Below are positions 62,221 through 64,000 of a stretch of 64,000 nt of DNA, piece after piece. A program made the translations under genes and the position numbers. Within the stretch, counting starts at the first letter, position 1. Each line of letters begins with the position of its first letter. This DNA comes from Sagittula sp. P11 (GTDB lineage Bacteria > Pseudomonadota > Alphaproteobacteria > Rhodobacterales > Rhodobacteraceae). The stretch is from assembly GCF_002814095.1 (NCBI RefSeq), contig NZ_CP021913.1, positions 2,046,001-2,110,000 on the forward strand, written 5' to 3'. The notes under the pieces were generated by a model. The model saw only the letters and a list, made by a program, of their open reading frames with translations, did not search any database and was not told where the DNA came from.

Positions 62221-64000
62221 CGCCAGAACCTCCCCCACGATTCGACAACTTCGGGTTTGTGGTAGTCCCGAACCTGTTCGTAGAGCCGGCCACGAACGTT
62301 GAGGCGCGCACCGCCGTCACGGGTGAGCGACCGGACATTGATGTTGTTCTCGCGCCGGGTGGGCACGTTGAGCAGCGAGCTGATCGGGATCGTGATGCGG
62401 ATACCCTTGTCGAAGGAACCTTCGCCGAAGTCTTCGGCAGAGGCATCGGTGACGGTCGCATAGGCGCCGACGCTCCAGCCGTTGGCAAACTCGCGGTCGA
62501 GTCCAACGGTGGCACCGATGTCGCCGGCGAGGTAGCGGCCCACGTCAAGCTGGCCGTGGAAGCCGTTGCCGAAGTCGTAGTACGCCGAGACATGGCCGTT
62601 GAACTCCGGGATCTCCCGCTTGGCGCCGGACACCGGGTCGGTGGTGGTCATCGACTGGAAGCCGAAAAGCTGATCGTAGTCGCGGCGCTGGATCCAGTTC
62701 ACTTCCGCGCCGAAGGCGACACGGCTGGTGACCGGCTTCCAGAGGATCTCGGCCGAGACACCGCCGTACATCTCTTCGAGGTAACCTGCCGAGATCCGGC
62801 CGTAGAGGTTCTTGCCCGGGCGCCCGTAATAGGCGAGCTGGAGGTTCTCGATGGTTTCGTCACCCTCTGCGGCGTAGACCGGCGCATCCGTGCGAACGCG
62901 CGGCAGGCCAGATTCATCCCGGCGGCTGATGTCGCTGATGTTGCCGGTGGCGCGGTAGGAGGCCGAACCGGAGAACACGAGGTTCGGCGTGACGTCGAGG
63001 CTGAACGTGCCGCGCAGGCCTCCCTCGGTCCGGACAGGCTCTTCGGGGTCGAAGACCGACACGTCGAGGTAGGGAGCAAGCGACCAATCGAACTGCGGAT
63101 AGGACGACTGATATGCCTCGGGCTCGCGCCCGAAACCGTCGTAGAAGCGCACGCGCGGCAGGATCTCGATGGCGGCCTCATGCTCCTCGCGTTCGAGGTC
63201 GGAGCGCATGATGACGACCGACGACGTGGCCATGCCGTTGACCATCGGGATGATTTCGAACTGTTCGACCGATGCGGGAAGTGTCCGGGTCATGACGCGG
63301 GCGATACGGCCAAGCGCCTGCGCTTCGGAGTTGAAGCGCGGGTTGGACACACGCACGACGGCCCGACGGCTTTCGAGGGTCATGCCCTCCAGCCTGATGC
63401 CTTCCGAGGCGAGCGTCTGGGCAAGCTGCGTCTGCGCTGCGGTGGTCTTCTGCGGGTCGACGGTCCAGCCAAGGTCGGCGGCGGCGCCGGCCGGACGGGG
63501 GGCGACGGGCAGGCCGGACGGCTCGACCCCGCCGGGAACGCCCAGCGTCTTCGGGTTGGTGTAAACCGTCAGCTGCGCGCCAACCTCACTGCCAAGCACA
63601 CTGTAGAGCGAAAGCTGGCCCGCGCCCTGCCAGAGCTTGTAATCGACGCCGAAGTTCCAGGGCGACTTGTGCTCGACACCGCCGCTCGCAACTTCGCGTT
63701 CGTACTGGTCGGAGGAGTATTCGACCTTGAACTTGAAGCGGTCGTTGGGGGCGTAGCTGACACCGCCGAACGCGGCCATGTCGCCGCGGAACCAGCGGTC
63801 GGTCGTGAACTTGCCGCCCTGGCCGAGAACGGTCGTCGGACGGGTCCCGAGAGATCCGAGCGTCGCTTCGCTGCCGAAGCGGCCCCAGCCGATCCCGCCG
63901 GTCACCTTGAGGCCGGGCATCAGCGTCTTGGTTGCGACGACGTATTCGCCGCTGTAGACGCCCGTACCGATGATGTCCGACATGCCGACCACGATGGCCG
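62217..64000 (-). CDS. yjbH: YjbH-type exopolysaccharide outer-membrane protein (5' part beyond window)
   Basis: 594 codons visible; the true start lies beyond 64000. Family text: VGMSDIIGTGVYSGEYVVAT with GIGWGRFGS, FGGVSYAPNDRFKFKVEYSS, DYKLWQGAGQLSLYSVLGSE, and a C-terminal beta-rich half with YYGRPGKNLYGRISAGYLEE, MYGGVSAEILWKP and WSVGAYATVTDA. YjbH proteins are predicted outer-membrane beta-barrel-like polysaccharide export components. The central region (about 240-330) contains an extra soluble domain with SSVVIMRSDLERE. Coupled to yjbF. Confidence 0.9.
   Translation of the reverse strand, partial: AIVVGMSDIIGTGVYSGEYVVATKTLMPGLKVTGGIGWGRFGSEATLGSLGTRPTTVLGQGGKFTTDRWFRGDMAAFGGVSYAPNDRFKFKVEYSSDQYEREVASGGVEHKSPWNFGVDYKLWQGAGQLSLYSVLGSEVGAQLTVYTNPKTLGVPGGVEPSGLPVAPRPAGAAADLGWTVDPQKTTAAQTQLAQTLASEGIRLEGMTLESRRAVVRVSNPRFNSEAQALGRIARVMTRTLPASVEQFEIIPMVNGMATSSVVIMRSDLEREEHEAAIEILPRVRFYDGFGREPEAYQSSYPQFDWSLAPYLDVSVFDPEEPVRTEGGLRGTFSLDVTPNLVFSGSASYRATGNISDISRRDESGLPRVRTDAPVYAAEGDETIENLQLAYYGRPGKNLYGRISAGYLEEMYGGVSAEILWKPVTSRVAFGAEVNWIQRRDYDQLFGFQSMTTTDPVSGAKREIPEFNGHVSAYYDFGNGFHGQLDVGRYLAGDIGATVGLDREFANGWSVGAYATVTDASAEDFGEGSFDKGIRITIPISSLLNVPTRRENNINVRSLTRDGGARLNVRGRLYEQVRDYHKPEVVESWGRFWR

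Overview
The window is a gene-dense, high-GC stretch of an alphaproteobacterial chromosome. Gene content and protein character point to the Rhodobacteraceae (Roseobacter group): the rho-mnmE-mnmG-rsmG-parA-parB block beside maf-aroE-coaE-dnaQ-secB-fxsA, YjbF/YjbH exopolysaccharide proteins, a short secreted peptide beside hemH, and a spacer repeat with the core CATCTTGGCG(G)AAAATACCTC. This placement is inferred from family knowledge; no search was run. I see no transposase, integrase, phage gene, CRISPR array, tRNA or rRNA. The region looks like core chromosome.

Layout. 0-3.3 kb: the 3' part of nadE and a secreted MORN-repeat protein. 3.4-9.0 kb: a leftward peptide-type ABC importer operon (dppB, dppC, a fused ATPase, the binding protein). 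9.0-15.2 kb: pip, ubiG, then a leftward comF-grxC-nitrilase-marR group, a methyltransferase and hemH. 15.2-17.5 kb: an envelope group made of a small Ala-rich secreted peptide, two L,D-transpeptidases and a CAP-domain lipoprotein. 17.6-24.4 kb: an RNA m5U methyltransferase and three tandem MsbA-like ABC half-transporters. 24.6-33.4 kb: tRNA nucleotidyltransferase, two NUDIX enzymes, Hsp33, a receiver-PP2C phosphatase with a divergent HPt protein, ilvA, a membrane protein, argG and an SCP2 protein. 33.5-42.6 kb: a secreted protein, periplasmic MsrA, a sugar kinase, malic enzyme, mutS, grpE and hrcA. 42.7-45.2 kb: rph-rdgB-hemW.

45.2-58.7 kb is the most informative part. parB, parA, rsmG, mnmG, mnmE and rho run leftward. 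maf, aroE, coaE and dnaQ run rightward. Between them lies the only spacer above 300 bp, 51950-52487. It is AT-rich and carries DnaA-box-like sites. Its gene context matches that of the Caulobacter origin, so I predict it is oriC. Two perfect parS sites and two one-mismatch sites lie at 40.8-54.3 kb, which supports an origin-proximal centromere region.

58.7-64 kb: a major-facilitator transporter, then an exopolysaccharide locus with a sugar epimerase and a sugar-phosphate transferase (rightward), and a YjbF-type lipoprotein and YjbH (leftward, cut by the right edge).

Many genes are translationally coupled by ATGA or GTGA overlaps: dppB/dppC, nitrilase/marR, the three ABC genes, nudix/cca, rph/rdgB, mnmG/rsmG, maf/aroE/coaE, tim44/mltA/smr and yjbH/yjbF. 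Most genes are chromosome housekeeping: replication and segregation, tRNA modification, heme, cell wall and protein quality control.
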